A stretch of 64,000 nucleotides of DNA from an uncultured Draconibacterium sp. (GCF_913060805.1 NZ_CAJXTC010000009.1:62001-126000); one strand, 5' to 3'. Positions 31,462-41,382 are shown, counted from the first letter of the stretch. Numbers and translations are program-made. The notes: generated by a model from the sequence alone, not told the origin.

Positions 31462-33693
31462 TTATAGTCTAAAAGTGTGTGTATATTTCAATAAAATCGT
31501 TTGCGAAAGAAATCCCGGAGGAGTGGGCGTTAAGTCTTTTTTATCGGCAAAACGTGTATCGTTCAGCACCAGGTAAAGATCGTTTCCGTCGCGCGGATTG
31601 TAGCGAAGCCGGAAGTTCGATAGTACAATGTTTTCCAGCTCGTTGTATTGCATGTACGCGCTCATCGATAATTTGGTATTCAGCATGTAAGTGGCTTTTA
31701 AACGCGCCAGGTTATTGGTGAATTCCTGGTTAGTTTCATCAAAACGCACCTTGTCGAATTTGTAGAATGCTGATAGTTGAAAACTGGATGAAATATTGAA
31801 GTCGGTTTCCAGATCGATTGCAAACTGGTTACCATCGTAAAATCCGCCACCGTCGATACCGAAATTTGCAACAATCTTTTTAGTTCGTGGCGTGTTAAAA
31901 TGCGAGCGAAATGCCCAATACGAATAATCTCCCTGTTCAACAATTATACCGCCCGGCAATTCAAAATCAAAAGGAACTCCTTCCTTATTATAGCCAGGAC
32001 TTATAAACATCCCAATTCCGTTTTTCAGGTCCATTTTAAATTGCGGTGCCAATTCCATGTTTTCAACTTTCCCGTCTTCCATTCGGCTTTTTATGCTGAA
32101 ATCTCCTTCGAAAGAATATTTGAAAATCGGGGATTTTTCATCAGCTATCCAGCCATAGCCTGTGCTGGCGCGGACTTCGTGAACATTGTTGATAAAAACA
32201 AAACCCGATTTGGGATCGAAATTTTCACCCCAGTAAGCATATTTCGCTTCGTATAGGAATCCGGCTTCTGAACGACGGTTAAGCTCTAACGAGAAAAAAG
32301 TTGGATCCATAGAAAACACTTTTGTATCCATGGATTTATCCTGCGATTGTGCCAGTTTTACGGTAATGTAATCTACATCGGTGTACTTAAAAATACCATC
32401 AAAACCGTAAGCGATATTGTAACTGCCATCGAACCCGAGACGGGTTGTCATCATTCCTCCAACGTATGAATTTTCGTTAATTACCTGTCTTCTCAATCGG
32501 GCAACACCAAAGTTTTCCGATGGTGTTTCCTCAAAATCGGCCGTATTCATATCCAGAAAACCAACGTCCCATTTTCCAACTCTTCCCACCATTCGCACTC
32601 CACCGTAAATAGTTACCGGCTCGCCTTGTGCAATACCAATATTACGACTGTAAAACAGGTTTTGCGGGCCACCCAGTTCGTAACTGAAAATACCCGAACG
32701 TTCCTGGAAGAAAAGCCTTTTCTCGGGGAAAAACAGCGAGTAACGTGTAAGATTAACTTGTTCATCGTCTGCTTCCACCTGGGCAAAATCGGTATTCACT
32801 GTAAAGTCAAGCGTTAGGTTGTTGTTGAGGTTATATTTTACATCTAAACCGCCGGTAAGTTCCGGATCATCCGTTTTTTCGTAATCCGTTTCGTTTTCAT
32901 TCAGTTCGTTCATCCGTGTGGTTCCTGCCAATACATATGGCGATATATAAACCGGATTACGAGGATTAATATCTTCAAAAACAATGGTTTTCGCCAGCGA
33001 TGGTCGGGTGTTGGCGCCGCGGCCGTATTTTGTGTCGATAGGCGGGAAGGTGTTAATCTCGTTCAGGTGACTGATACTACGGTTAACGATCAAACCCATT
33101 TTGGTGATGCCGTTTTTACTCTGAAAACGTAAGCTTGAAAACGGGATGCGCATCTCAACATGCCAGGCTTCGTTTGTGGTCGTGGTTTTTACATCCCAGT
33201 AAGAGTTCCAGGTGTAATTTTTCGAGCTCATTCCGGGACCGGGGCCGCCACCTTCGCCATCATTCGAAACCGAATAGTCAATTTTCAGTCCCGATGGCAT
33301 GGTGAAAAAGGCCAACGCATTTTCATTGTCGTCGTATGAGTCGAGCAGAATCCCGAACGCATCCGAGTTTTCCGATTCCTCGTCTCGTTTTTTACTGGTT
33401 GATACAATGTTGTCAACATCGTTGTAATACAAAATTGCACCCACCCACAAATAATCGTTGTCGAAAGTGAGGTAGACCTGGCTTTGTTCCGTTGGTGCAT
33501 TGTTAAAAACAGGAAAATGCATGGTTAGCGGAAATTGCTGACTTAGTTTCCAGGCCGGTTCATTTACCAGTCCGTCAAATTCAATTTCGCCTGTCAGCGG
33601 TTTAATGCCCACTTCGTCTTGCGCCTGAAGAGCGTGAATAGATACAATAACGAAGAGGTTCAACAAAATCATAAAACGAATCAGATTTTTCAT
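31462..33693 (-). CDS. DUF5916 outer-membrane protein with CBM9-like N-terminus
   Basis: 743 residues. Signal peptide (MILLNLFVIVSIHALQAQ, to about 25). Residues 30-210 follow the CBM9-like ligand-binding pattern (GEIEFDGLVNEPAWKLSQQF, WHVEMRIPFSSLRF). The rest is a DUF5916 beta barrel with aromatic-ended strands and a terminal phenylalanine-containing strand (LLKYTHTFRL). It probably is a surface protein that binds carbohydrate or another ligand. It heads an apparent operon with the DUF4405 and Arg/Gly-rich genes. Confidence 0.85.
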   Translation of the reverse strand: MKNLIRFMILLNLFVIVSIHALQAQDEVGIKPLTGEIEFDGLVNEPAWKLSQQFPLTMHFPVFNNAPTEQSQVYLTFDNDYLWVGAILYYNDVDNIVSTSKKRDEESENSDAFGILLDSYDDNENALAFFTMPSGLKIDYSVSNDGEGGGPGPGMSSKNYTWNSYWDVKTTTTNEAWHVEMRIPFSSLRFQSKNGITKMGLIVNRSISHLNEINTFPPIDTKYGRGANTRPSLAKTIVFEDINPRNPVYISPYVLAGTTRMNELNENETDYEKTDDPELTGGLDVKYNLNNNLTLDFTVNTDFAQVEADDEQVNLTRYSLFFPEKRLFFQERSGIFSYELGGPQNLFYSRNIGIAQGEPVTIYGGVRMVGRVGKWDVGFLDMNTADFEETPSENFGVARLRRQVINENSYVGGMMTTRLGFDGSYNIAYGFDGIFKYTDVDYITVKLAQSQDKSMDTKVFSMDPTFFSLELNRRSEAGFLYEAKYAYWGENFDPKSGFVFINNVHEVRASTGYGWIADEKSPIFKYSFEGDFSIKSRMEDGKVENMELAPQFKMDLKNGIGMFISPGYNKEGVPFDFELPGGIIVEQGDYSYWAFRSHFNTPRTKKIVANFGIDGGGFYDGNQFAIDLETDFNISSSFQLSAFYKFDKVRFDETNQEFTNNLARLKATYMLNTKLSMSAYMQYNELENIVLSNFRLRYNPRDGNDLYLVLNDTRFADKKDLTPTPPGFLSQTILLKYTHTFRL

Positions 33694-33837
33694 AAGGTTA
33701 TTGGTTGAATTGATTTTCTACGTTTGGCTTTTTGACTTGAAAAAAATGATTTGGATTAATCTACACTTGTTGAGATAGTTATGGAAAAACGAGGCAAAGA
33801 ATCATATGTTCGAAATAATAAGTAATTTGGGTAATTA

Positions 33838-33854
33838 TATCCGTAATTCGGATA
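33838..33854. promoter_or_regulatory. Inverted repeat in divergent intergenic region
   Basis: TATCCG - TAATT - CGGATA, a perfect 6-bp inverted repeat lying 68 bases before the ATG at 33923. It could be an operator for the hydrolase gene or the divergent DUF5916 operon. Confidence 0.3.
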
Positions 33855-33922
33855 GGTTATTGAATAAAATCATCGCCATCTTTGTTATACTATAATTTGG
33901 GCTTTTAAGCTTTTATTTGATT

Positions 33923-35032
33923 ATGAAGAAAACACTAGGAATACTGGGAGCAATCGTTTTATTAATTACTTTAACAACCATGATTACAGTTCGACAGAAA
34001 AAATTTGGACAAACACCACGCGGCGAGCGCTTAGAACGCATAAAAAAGTCGCCAAATTACCGTGATGGGGAATTTAAAAACTTCAGCGAAACACCAACAA
34101 TTACTGCTGATAAAAGCAGAATGCAGGTGATGTTCGATTTTATGACCAGAAAGAAAATAAGGTTAACGCCGGAAGATGAAATTCCAACGATAAAAACCGA
34201 CATAAAATCAATTAATCCGGAGGAAGATTTTGTGCTTTGGTTTGGGCACTCCTCGTACTTTATTAAAGTGAACAGGAAGACATTTTTAATCGATCCGGTA
34301 TTTAGCGATTATGGTTCGCCGTTTCCGTTTATCAACAAAATTTTTGAAGGGACCGATGTTTACCATGCTGAAGATTTGCCGGCCATTGATTACCTGGTAA
34401 TCACGCACGATCACTGGGATCACCTGGATTACAATACGGTAATGAATTTAAAGCCAAAAATAGCGCGTATTATCTGTGGATTAGGCATTGGTCAGCATTT
34501 TGAATTCTGGGGATTTGATCCGTCGATGATTAGCGAACTCGACTGGTTTGAAGGAGTTGAATTAGCCGATGGGTGGAAGATGACAGCCACTCCCGCACGA
34601 CATTTCTCGGGCCGGGGATTAAAAGGAAACCAGACCTTGTGGGTGTCGTTTGTTTTAAAAACACCCGCGTATAATTTATTTTTAGGTGGCGATGGAGGAT
34701 ATGACACGCACTTTGCCGAAATCGGAGCCAAATTAGGACCATTCGATTTGGCTATCCTGGAACAAGGGCAGTACGATAAAAACTGGAACTTAATCCATAC
34801 CATGCCCGAGCAGGTTTTTAAAATTGCCGGAGAATTGAAAACCAAAAAAATATTCCCGGTTCATAACTCAAAGTTTGCACTGGCCAATCATCCGTGGGAT
34901 GAACCATTGAATAAAATAACTGAAAACCATGCTGATTCAGGCATTTCGGTTCTTACGCCAAAAATAGGGGAGCCAATATTTCTGAAAGACAGCACACAAA
35001 CATTCAGTAAGTGGTGGACGGAATTGAATTGA
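33923..35032 (+). CDS. Membrane-anchored metallo-beta-lactamase-fold hydrolase (NAPE-PLD / UlaG-like)
   Basis: 369 residues from the ATG at 33923; the track's start is a TTG two codons earlier. The N-terminal hydrophobic segment (GILGAIVLLITLTTMITV) acts as signal anchor. Metal-binding motifs are in order: LWFGHSSYFIK, the THDHWDHLD cluster (HxHxDH), TPARHFSGRGL, LGGDGGYDTHF, and FPVHNSKFAL. This order is that of the group containing NAPE-PLD-like phosphodiesterases and UlaG. The substrate is unknown; a phospholipid or sugar-lactone are the family's usual ones. Closed by a terminator at 35048. Confidence 0.85.
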   Translation: MKKTLGILGAIVLLITLTTMITVRQKKFGQTPRGERLERIKKSPNYRDGEFKNFSETPTITADKSRMQVMFDFMTRKKIRLTPEDEIPTIKTDIKSINPEEDFVLWFGHSSYFIKVNRKTFLIDPVFSDYGSPFPFINKIFEGTDVYHAEDLPAIDYLVITHDHWDHLDYNTVMNLKPKIARIICGLGIGQHFEFWGFDPSMISELDWFEGVELADGWKMTATPARHFSGRGLKGNQTLWVSFVLKTPAYNLFLGGDGGYDTHFAEIGAKLGPFDLAILEQGQYDKNWNLIHTMPEQVFKIAGELKTKKIFPVHNSKFALANHPWDEPLNKITENHADSGISVLTPKIGEPIFLKDSTQTFSKWWTELN

Positions 35033-35047
35033 TTCGGAAGGAAAGAT

Positions 35048-35083
35048 AAAAAAGCATCCAGCAATAAGTTGGATGCTTTTTTT
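35048..35083. terminator. Bidirectional terminator between hydrolase and MFS genes
   Basis: AAAAAGCATCCA / TGGATGCTTTTTTT, a 12-bp stem with nine-base loop and A/T runs on both sides. Confidence 0.88.
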
Positions 35084-35103
35084 ATATATGCGAATTAGTT
35101 AGT

Positions 35104-36432
35104 CTATCTCAAATTCTTAGAAGGAATATTATATACCGCTAATCCTGCAACTACCAGCGGAATTGAAAAGATAATGAACAGAGTAGAGATGGATAGTTGC
35201 ATATCGGAAAGGATACCAAAAATTGCAGGTCCTACGATAGCACCAAAACGTCCGGCACCCGTTGCCCAGCCAATTCCTGTTGTTCGCACTTCAGGAGCGT
35301 AAACGCGGGTTGTAGCCGGCCAAAAACCATTAAACCCACCTTGCACGAAAATCCCGATCAGGAAAGTAATAATAAACATTAAGGCATTGCTGAGCGGTAA
35401 ATTACCATAGGCTACCATAATTGCAAACGCAATAATGAAAAAGGTGAAAATGAGTTTGCGTAATTTGAATTTTGCCGCCAGCCAGCCAATTCCGGTACTT
35501 CCAATAAATGCACCAACATTTAATGCTGTTCCTACGTAAGTCGCCATTTTAAATGGCATTCCCGCATCGGTGGCAATACTTGGCACCCAGCTGATAAGTG
35601 TATACAAGGTCATAAACCCAAAAAAGATTCCTATCCACAAACGAATGGTCGAAAATTTATATTCTTTGTTGAATAAAGTTTTTACACTGGCCGGTTCTGA
35701 AACAGTGATCTGCGGAAGCCGATCAATCTCATCGTAGCCGATTCTTCTGAGTATTTTATTTACTTTTTGCAGTGCATTTTTAGGTTGTCTGATCAGCAGG
35801 TATTCAATAGATTCGGGCATGAATAATATAACCATAACCAACATGGCTGCAGAAATCAATCCCGCTGCGAGGTATGAAAAACGCCACCCGAATTCGGGAA
35901 CTGCCCAGGCGGTAAAAAAGCCCATGAAAATAGCCCCGATAGGATATCCGGCCTGCACAAATCCAACCGACAAATCTCTTCGGTAGTTGTTTGAGAATTC
36001 TGCTGCAATAGCCGCCATTGTGGGTAGCAAACCACCGATTCCCAATCCGGCAAATAAGCGTAAAACCAACAGTTGGTAGTAGTCGGTTACCAACGACGAT
36101 AAAATCATGGCAACAGCCTCAACGGCAACGGCATATATAAATAACTTGCGTCGTCCAATGCGGTCGGCGATGGGCGCAACAAAAAGGCAACCCAATGTCA
36201 TTCCAGCCAAACCGGCACTGTAAATGTAACCTTGCATCGCTTTGGTTAATCCCCATTCAGCCAGAATTTCCGATCCGGTGTACGACACCACCATCACATC
36301 AATTCCGTCGTTCATGTTTAAAATGAAACACATAATAACTACCAGCACCTGGAAAGGCGCCATTGCTTTATGTGCGATGATTTGCGTTATATTTTCGTGT
36401 GAGAATTGGTTTGATTCGTTAGTCTTGCTCAT
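35104..36432 (-). CDS. MFS transporter, aromatic-acid/H+ symporter-like
   Basis: 442 residues with 12 predicted spans. The MFS loop 2-3 motif is GCLFVAPIADRIGRRKLF, and the acidic residue in the first span (NDGIDVMVVSY) is the DxxD/D-type feature of the AAHS and related organic-acid groups. The sixth-seventh loop is long and basic. It is 13 bases downstream of the zinc dehydrogenase gene, so both are one operon, and the transporter probably brings in the acid or sugar acid that the enzyme oxidises. Confidence 0.85.
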   Translation of the reverse strand: MSKTNESNQFSHENITQIIAHKAMAPFQVLVVIMCFILNMNDGIDVMVVSYTGSEILAEWGLTKAMQGYIYSAGLAGMTLGCLFVAPIADRIGRRKLFIYAVAVEAVAMILSSLVTDYYQLLVLRLFAGLGIGGLLPTMAAIAAEFSNNYRRDLSVGFVQAGYPIGAIFMGFFTAWAVPEFGWRFSYLAAGLISAAMLVMVILFMPESIEYLLIRQPKNALQKVNKILRRIGYDEIDRLPQITVSEPASVKTLFNKEYKFSTIRLWIGIFFGFMTLYTLISWVPSIATDAGMPFKMATYVGTALNVGAFIGSTGIGWLAAKFKLRKLIFTFFIIAFAIMVAYGNLPLSNALMFIITFLIGIFVQGGFNGFWPATTRVYAPEVRTTGIGWATGAGRFGAIVGPAIFGILSDMQLSISTLFIIFSIPLVVAGLAVYNIPSKNLR

Positions 36433-36445
36433 TTTGTTGGTTTCT

Positions 36446-37465
36446 TTATTCGGAGATCGTAACTACTATCTTACTTTCATGTCCTTTTACTGCTTCGCTT
36501 AGTGCTTCATGCAAATTGGTAAGCGGGTAATATTTTGAAACAATGAAGCCGGGATCGATAACCTTGTTTTCAATCAAACGGATACAACGTTTAAAGTCAA
36601 ACGGATGATCGTAAATCAGCGATGGAATGATGTGGTTTCCTTTTCTGGAGATTAAGCGTGGATTAAAGGCTGAACCTTCTTCCGAAAGCCCCAGTAAAAT
36701 AACGTCAACACCGCGAGGAACCGATTGGATAGCCAGTGCAGCAGATTGTTCAGAGCCGGCACATTCAAAAACGGCAGCCACTTCTTCATCATGAAAAACA
36801 GTTTCATAAATTTCGGCAGTTTCCTTTAGCGAATTTCCTCCTTTTACATAGTGAGCACCCATTTCAACCGCTTTTTTGATCTTGTCTTCAACCAATTCGG
36901 CAACCAAAACTTTATAGCCCAGCGACAATGCTATGTGGGTAAGCAACATACCAATTGCCCCAAGACCAATAACGGCAATGGTGTCGCCCGGTTTGGCTTT
37001 CGATCGGTTTAAAGCTGCCAACCCAACTGTTGTAGGTTCAATTGCAACAGCATTAAGTTCCGAAATTGAATCGGGTAGCTTATGAATTATATTATCCGGA
37101 AGACAGATGTATTCCGCAAAACAACCTGTTTCATTTACTCCAATTATTCTTTTGTTCCGGCACACGTTTCCTTTGCCACTCCAGCATTCCGGGCAATGCA
37201 AACACGGAACATTGGGCTCGATTACCACGCGCTCTCCAACTCTCGATGATGAAACTCCTTCGCCAACTTTCTCGATAACGCCAATTCCTTCGTGACCGAT
37301 CGTCAGCGGACTGTCGAGCCGGTGTCCATTTTTAAACATGTGAATATCGGAACCACAGATTCCAACCATGGTTAAACGGATTAAAACTTCGCCATTTTTT
37401 GGCTCGGGCACGGGAGATTCGGACAACTGAATATTGTTCGGTTCTGTAAGATAGGTCTGTAGCAT
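36446..37465 (-). CDS. Zinc-dependent medium-chain alcohol/polyol dehydrogenase
   Basis: 339 residues from the ATG at 37465; a TTG two codons upstream is the track's start. Catalytic zinc ligands are in VGICGSDIHMF and GHEGIG, structural zinc cysteines in CLHCPECWSGKGNVC, and the Rossmann motif is VIGLGAIGMLL. This is the layout of sorbitol, threonine and galactitol/galactonate-type dehydrogenases using NAD(P). The partner MFS transporter suggests a polyol or aldonate substrate; it cannot be named from sequence. Confidence 0.87.
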   Translation of the reverse strand: MLQTYLTEPNNIQLSESPVPEPKNGEVLIRLTMVGICGSDIHMFKNGHRLDSPLTIGHEGIGVIEKVGEGVSSSRVGERVVIEPNVPCLHCPECWSGKGNVCRNKRIIGVNETGCFAEYICLPDNIIHKLPDSISELNAVAIEPTTVGLAALNRSKAKPGDTIAVIGLGAIGMLLTHIALSLGYKVLVAELVEDKIKKAVEMGAHYVKGGNSLKETAEIYETVFHDEEVAAVFECAGSEQSAALAIQSVPRGVDVILLGLSEEGSAFNPRLISRKGNHIIPSLIYDHPFDFKRCIRLIENKVIDPGFIVSKYYPLTNLHEALSEAVKGHESKIVVTISE

Positions 37466-37748
37466 AAACAATTTACTTTCGATTAAAACAAGTGCTCAAA
37501 ATTTATACTGGTTTAGTTGAGTTTAGTCGTAATATGAAAAATTTTGGACCATAAAACTATAAAATAATTCGTGATAGCAAGATTTTTATTTTACTTTGAA
37601 AGTTAAGTGCGGTAAAAACTAACAAATTGGAATACAAGCTTAACTTTAAACTTGAAAAATCAACTGGTTTTTATTTGCCACACTCATGGCTTTTTGAATA
37701 AAAAGCGATTATAAACCAGAAATAAGACAAATAACTAAACTTTTACAT

Positions 37749-38768
37749 ATGAAACGCGCGAATCAATTTGTATTGATCCTTACAGCTTTTATGCTGTTTT
37801 TTTCCTGCACACAGGTAAGCAACGAAAGTAATCAAGAAGATTCTTTAGCAACCAAAACAGCTCCGGCCTGGACAATCGACGATGTTCCGGTTGCAGCCGG
37901 CGTTGTGATGGTAAACCGTTATCCGAAAACAAAAATTAGTTTCCCCGGCGGAGTTATCGGGTACCAGGATCTGGTTTATCAACAGATTTCGGGTTACCGC
38001 CCGCAGCGACTTGATATGTACCTTCCTGCAGATACAACCACTACGCATCCGTTGATCATGTATATTCATGGTGGTGGCTGGCAGAACGGACATTCGCGCA
38101 ATTCCGGCGCTTTTGATAACTGGCCGGCTACATTGGCGATGTTGGCTTCGCGAGGATATGTGGTTACATCCATCAATTATCGTTTGGGCGGGGAAGAGAA
38201 ATTTCCGGCAGCTATTCAGGATGTAAAAACAGCCATTCGTTGGTTACGTGCAAATGCCGGCGAGTATGGAATCGATAAGGATAAATTTATGGTTTGGGGC
38301 GCTTCAGCAGGTGGTCATTTGGCTGCACTGGCCGGAACTTCTGCCGGAGTAGAAGAACTGGAGCCTGTTAATTTACCCGAAGAACTGGCAGCAGAGTCCG
38401 ACAAAGTTCAGGCAACGGTTTGCTGGTACGGAATTTTCGATCTCACCGGAATGGGTGAGGGGGGCGGTCCCGGCGGATATTTTGCCGGTACCACAAAGTT
38501 GGCCAGTCCGGTAAACTATGTCGACGAAACCGATGGTGCTTTCCTGCTTATTCACGGATCGGAAGATCCTGTAATTCCTTACCAGCAGTCGATTGATTTT
38601 AATGAGCTGCTGACTTCCAATAACCTGAAATCGAGTGTCCACATCATTCCCGGCGTGGCACACAGTTTTATTGGCGAAAGTGCCGAGAGTACAAAAGGCG
38701 CCAGCATTGAGGCGCTGCAAATGGTTATGGATTTTGTGGATGACGTTTTTAATCAAATTAATAACTAA
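37749..38768 (+). CDS. Exported lipoprotein esterase (BD-FAE-like alpha/beta hydrolase)
   Basis: 339 residues. Lipoprotein signal with lipobox FFSC (Cys20). The oxyanion motif HGGGW, the nucleophile elbow VWGASAGGHLA, the acid in HGSEDPVIP and the base in PGVAHSF form a complete catalytic set. The HGGGW plus GASAGG pattern matches bifunctional feruloyl/acetyl-xylan esterase-type and carboxylesterase-like proteins. It probably removes acyl groups from plant or algal glycans in the periplasm. It is 17 bases from the next esterase gene, so both are co-transcribed. Confidence 0.85.
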   Translation: MKRANQFVLILTAFMLFFSCTQVSNESNQEDSLATKTAPAWTIDDVPVAAGVVMVNRYPKTKISFPGGVIGYQDLVYQQISGYRPQRLDMYLPADTTTTHPLIMYIHGGGWQNGHSRNSGAFDNWPATLAMLASRGYVVTSINYRLGGEEKFPAAIQDVKTAIRWLRANAGEYGIDKDKFMVWGASAGGHLAALAGTSAGVEELEPVNLPEELAAESDKVQATVCWYGIFDLTGMGEGGGPGGYFAGTTKLASPVNYVDETDGAFLLIHGSEDPVIPYQQSIDFNELLTSNNLKSSVHIIPGVAHSFIGESAESTKGASIEALQMVMDFVDDVFNQINN

Positions 38769-38785
38769 TTAACTTTTTAGCATAG

Positions 38786-40612
38786 ATGAAAAACCTTACT
38801 AAACTGATCGCCTTATTTGCATTCGCAATTTTGTGTTTCCCTACTGATGCACAACCCGGATTTGGAGGTCCGGGAGAAGATGTGATAAGGGTATTTACAC
38901 CGAAATCGCTGGATAAAATTGCTCCACCGGACTATGATTTTCAGCGAGCCAATAAATTGCCTTTAACAGGTTATCTTGAAAAATCGTTTGATATAAACGG
39001 ACAAAGCCGCACTGCTAAGTTTTATATTTCGTCGGTGGCTCCCGTTCGCCCGTTTTTCACTGTAATTGCAGTTCCTGAAAAGGTAAATACCACCGAGTTT
39101 TTGGTGGCAAGTGGCTGGCTCGATCTGGTTGAAAAGAATGAAGAATGTTTGGTTCTGCTGGAAGCTGGTAACGATGGCTGGGGAGATGTAAATTCTGAGA
39201 AACAGTATATTGATTCGGTAATGACATTTTATTCGGGTAACACCTATTTTTCAACGTTCGGAATTAACTATTTGCTGGGCTTTGATGGGGGAGGTTCGGC
39301 ACTGGAAGCCTGGTCTGCAGAAAATCCATTGAAAGTAATCAGCCAGGTTTTTATCAATACCGAAAGTCAACGAGATGATTTTTATGAGACACAAGCCAGC
39401 AAGTTTATGGATGGAAATTCGTCGGGTTATAAGGCGATTGAAATTCCGGAAGATCTTCTTATCGCGCATAACGAGATTCCGATTCCAACATTGTTTGTCA
39501 ATTCTGATTTAAGCAAGGTGGAAACCTGTATGGAATACTGGTGCGATGTGAATGATGTATATTCAATCTCTTCTTCGAACGACGACGAATTGTGGGGTGC
39601 CAAAGTTTATCCTCAGGCAGAAAATTCAAAAGCATGGGCAACGGCATATTCTGGTCCGGTTTCAAAAGTGGCAACTCTGGAAAGTAAGGTTGATGTTCTC
39701 GATCCGAATCTCAATAAGATGATGCATGAATTTCTATCTGAATTCGTTGCTTACGACAATACCACCGCTTATGGTAGACATTTGGCGCTTCGAAAACCTT
39801 ATGGCGAAATTCGGAATATGCTGGTAAAAGATGAATTGCGCGAATTTCAGGTCTACGTGCCTGAGTCAGCAGCAAAAATGTGGCCGGAGGGAGCGCCTGT
39901 AGTTTTTGTTTTTCCGGGAAACAGTCAGACTGACAAAGTCTTTTTTCACAATACGCTTTGGTGGAAAGTTGCCGATCAGGAAGGATGTATTCTGGTGATA
40001 ATTTGCGAAACATACAGCAATAATTCTGTTTCTGTAAGTCATGCAAATACCGGATTGTTTTACGAGCAACTGGCGGATTACATGAAAAAATATTATCCCG
40101 TTGATGCTACCCGGTTTTATGCCACCGGGCAATCGGCCGGAAGTTTTGCAGTTCAGGGATTCGGAATCACCAATCCGGAATATTTTGCTGCCATTGCTTC
40201 AACATCGGGTTTAAGTTCGGTTAGTAACGAACCCGGTTTTGGCCGAACTTCGGTTGAAGATGCATCCTATAAAACCATTCCAAACTATTGTATCATTGGT
40301 GAGGGCGACATTGAAATGATGACCGGAACACTTTGGGACGATACTGAGAATATGTTGGACGCTTGGGCAGAATATTATCTAAAAGCCAATAAGCTAGGTT
40401 CAGTGGGCGACGGTTCAAACATGGAAAAAGACGGTCGTTTTTACACCTGGACCTGGAAGAACGATCAGGATATTCCGCTTTTTAAAGTGGGCCGCACCAT
40501 GTATCGAGCGCATAATTCTATTCCGGCAGAAATGCCGCGCTTGTGGGATTTTTTGAAACACTGGTCGTTAAAAGATGGCGTTCGGTATTACGATGGTGTT
40601 GCGGTGAAATAA
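38786..40612 (+). CDS. Exported two-part esterase (PHB-depolymerase / CE1-like)
   Basis: 608 residues. Signal peptide (LIALFAFAILCFPTDAQ). The C-terminal half has the alpha/beta-hydrolase pattern VVFVFPGNSQTD and the nucleophile elbow YATGQSAGSFAVQ, close to polyhydroxybutyrate depolymerase / feruloyl esterase (CE1-like) proteins. The N-terminal half (about 80-300) also looks alpha/beta-hydrolase-like (LVLLEAGNDGWGDV, LLGFDGGGSALEAW) but has Gly in place of the expected nucleophile Ser, suggesting a non-catalytic duplicate. Co-transcribed with the BD-FAE-like esterase. Confidence 0.78.
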   Translation: MKNLTKLIALFAFAILCFPTDAQPGFGGPGEDVIRVFTPKSLDKIAPPDYDFQRANKLPLTGYLEKSFDINGQSRTAKFYISSVAPVRPFFTVIAVPEKVNTTEFLVASGWLDLVEKNEECLVLLEAGNDGWGDVNSEKQYIDSVMTFYSGNTYFSTFGINYLLGFDGGGSALEAWSAENPLKVISQVFINTESQRDDFYETQASKFMDGNSSGYKAIEIPEDLLIAHNEIPIPTLFVNSDLSKVETCMEYWCDVNDVYSISSSNDDELWGAKVYPQAENSKAWATAYSGPVSKVATLESKVDVLDPNLNKMMHEFLSEFVAYDNTTAYGRHLALRKPYGEIRNMLVKDELREFQVYVPESAAKMWPEGAPVVFVFPGNSQTDKVFFHNTLWWKVADQEGCILVIICETYSNNSVSVSHANTGLFYEQLADYMKKYYPVDATRFYATGQSAGSFAVQGFGITNPEYFAAIASTSGLSSVSNEPGFGRTSVEDASYKTIPNYCIIGEGDIEMMTGTLWDDTENMLDAWAEYYLKANKLGSVGDGSNMEKDGRFYTWTWKNDQDIPLFKVGRTMYRAHNSIPAEMPRLWDFLKHWSLKDGVRYYDGVAVK

Positions 40613-40791
40613 TCATGGTTGTAAATTATAGATGTTGATTTTCAGTAGTTTGAAGAGAATTTATTGGTTCAGTTTTGGTGGAAATCTCCATCAATTTTCG
40701 TAAATTGAATAGGAAACCAAAAATTGATTTAAACTCGCCAGGCATAATCATCTGAATGTTTTAATGCAGCGAGTTTATTAAACTACATGAA

Positions 40792-41382
40792 ATGAGGTTC
40801 ATCATCGTATCTCTGTTTCTTTCATTTCTGAGTTTTACCCAGTGGAACGCTTGTGCCCAATCGCAGTCATTAAGTTTCTCTTCAAACTATCTTTTTGCAC
40901 CAATCAATAACACTCAAAAGGTTCAGCACCAATTAAGTCTTTATGCTTATGGAAATTCAAGTGTCACCTATCTCAAATCTAACCATATTAATGCGGTAAA
41001 CTCCTATTCCGGTTTGACATCCTCAACATACGCCTCCGAGAGAACAAGCGCTGAGAACGGGGCAATATTGGGCGGATTAGCCGGATTTTTAGCTGGAGGA
41101 GTTGTTGGAGGTCTCGCGAATCCTGAAACGAATCTTGCAGTATCGGCTATTGCTTTGATTTTAAATGACGAAGAGGAGAATGAAGTTATGGAAGAGCAGG
41201 TTCCGTACATCATTATTGGAACTCTGGTTGGAGTTGGAATAGGAGCTCTCATTGGAAAGAGAAGGAACAGAGTAACAATTCATGACAGAGAATATCTTAT
41301 TGACTTTCAACCGGTATTTGCATCAGTTCCAACTTCTACAAATAACATGGTTCTTGGCTTAAATATCTCGTTTCGTTACTGA
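40792..41382 (+). CDS. Exported glycine-zipper protein, unknown function
   Basis: 196 residues. Signal peptide (SLFLSFLSFTQWNACAQ). A central glycine-zipper hydrophobic stretch (GGLAGFLAGGVVGGLANP) and a second one (IIIGTLVGVGIGALIG) could insert into a membrane. The C-terminus is beta-like with FVP..SFRY at the end. No known family. It is unpaired, between the esterases and the glycosyltransferase. Confidence 0.55.
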   Translation: MRFIIVSLFLSFLSFTQWNACAQSQSLSFSSNYLFAPINNTQKVQHQLSLYAYGNSSVTYLKSNHINAVNSYSGLTSSTYASERTSAENGAILGGLAGFLAGGVVGGLANPETNLAVSAIALILNDEEENEVMEEQVPYIIIGTLVGVGIGALIGKRRNRVTIHDREYLIDFQPVFASVPTSTNNMVLGLNISFRY

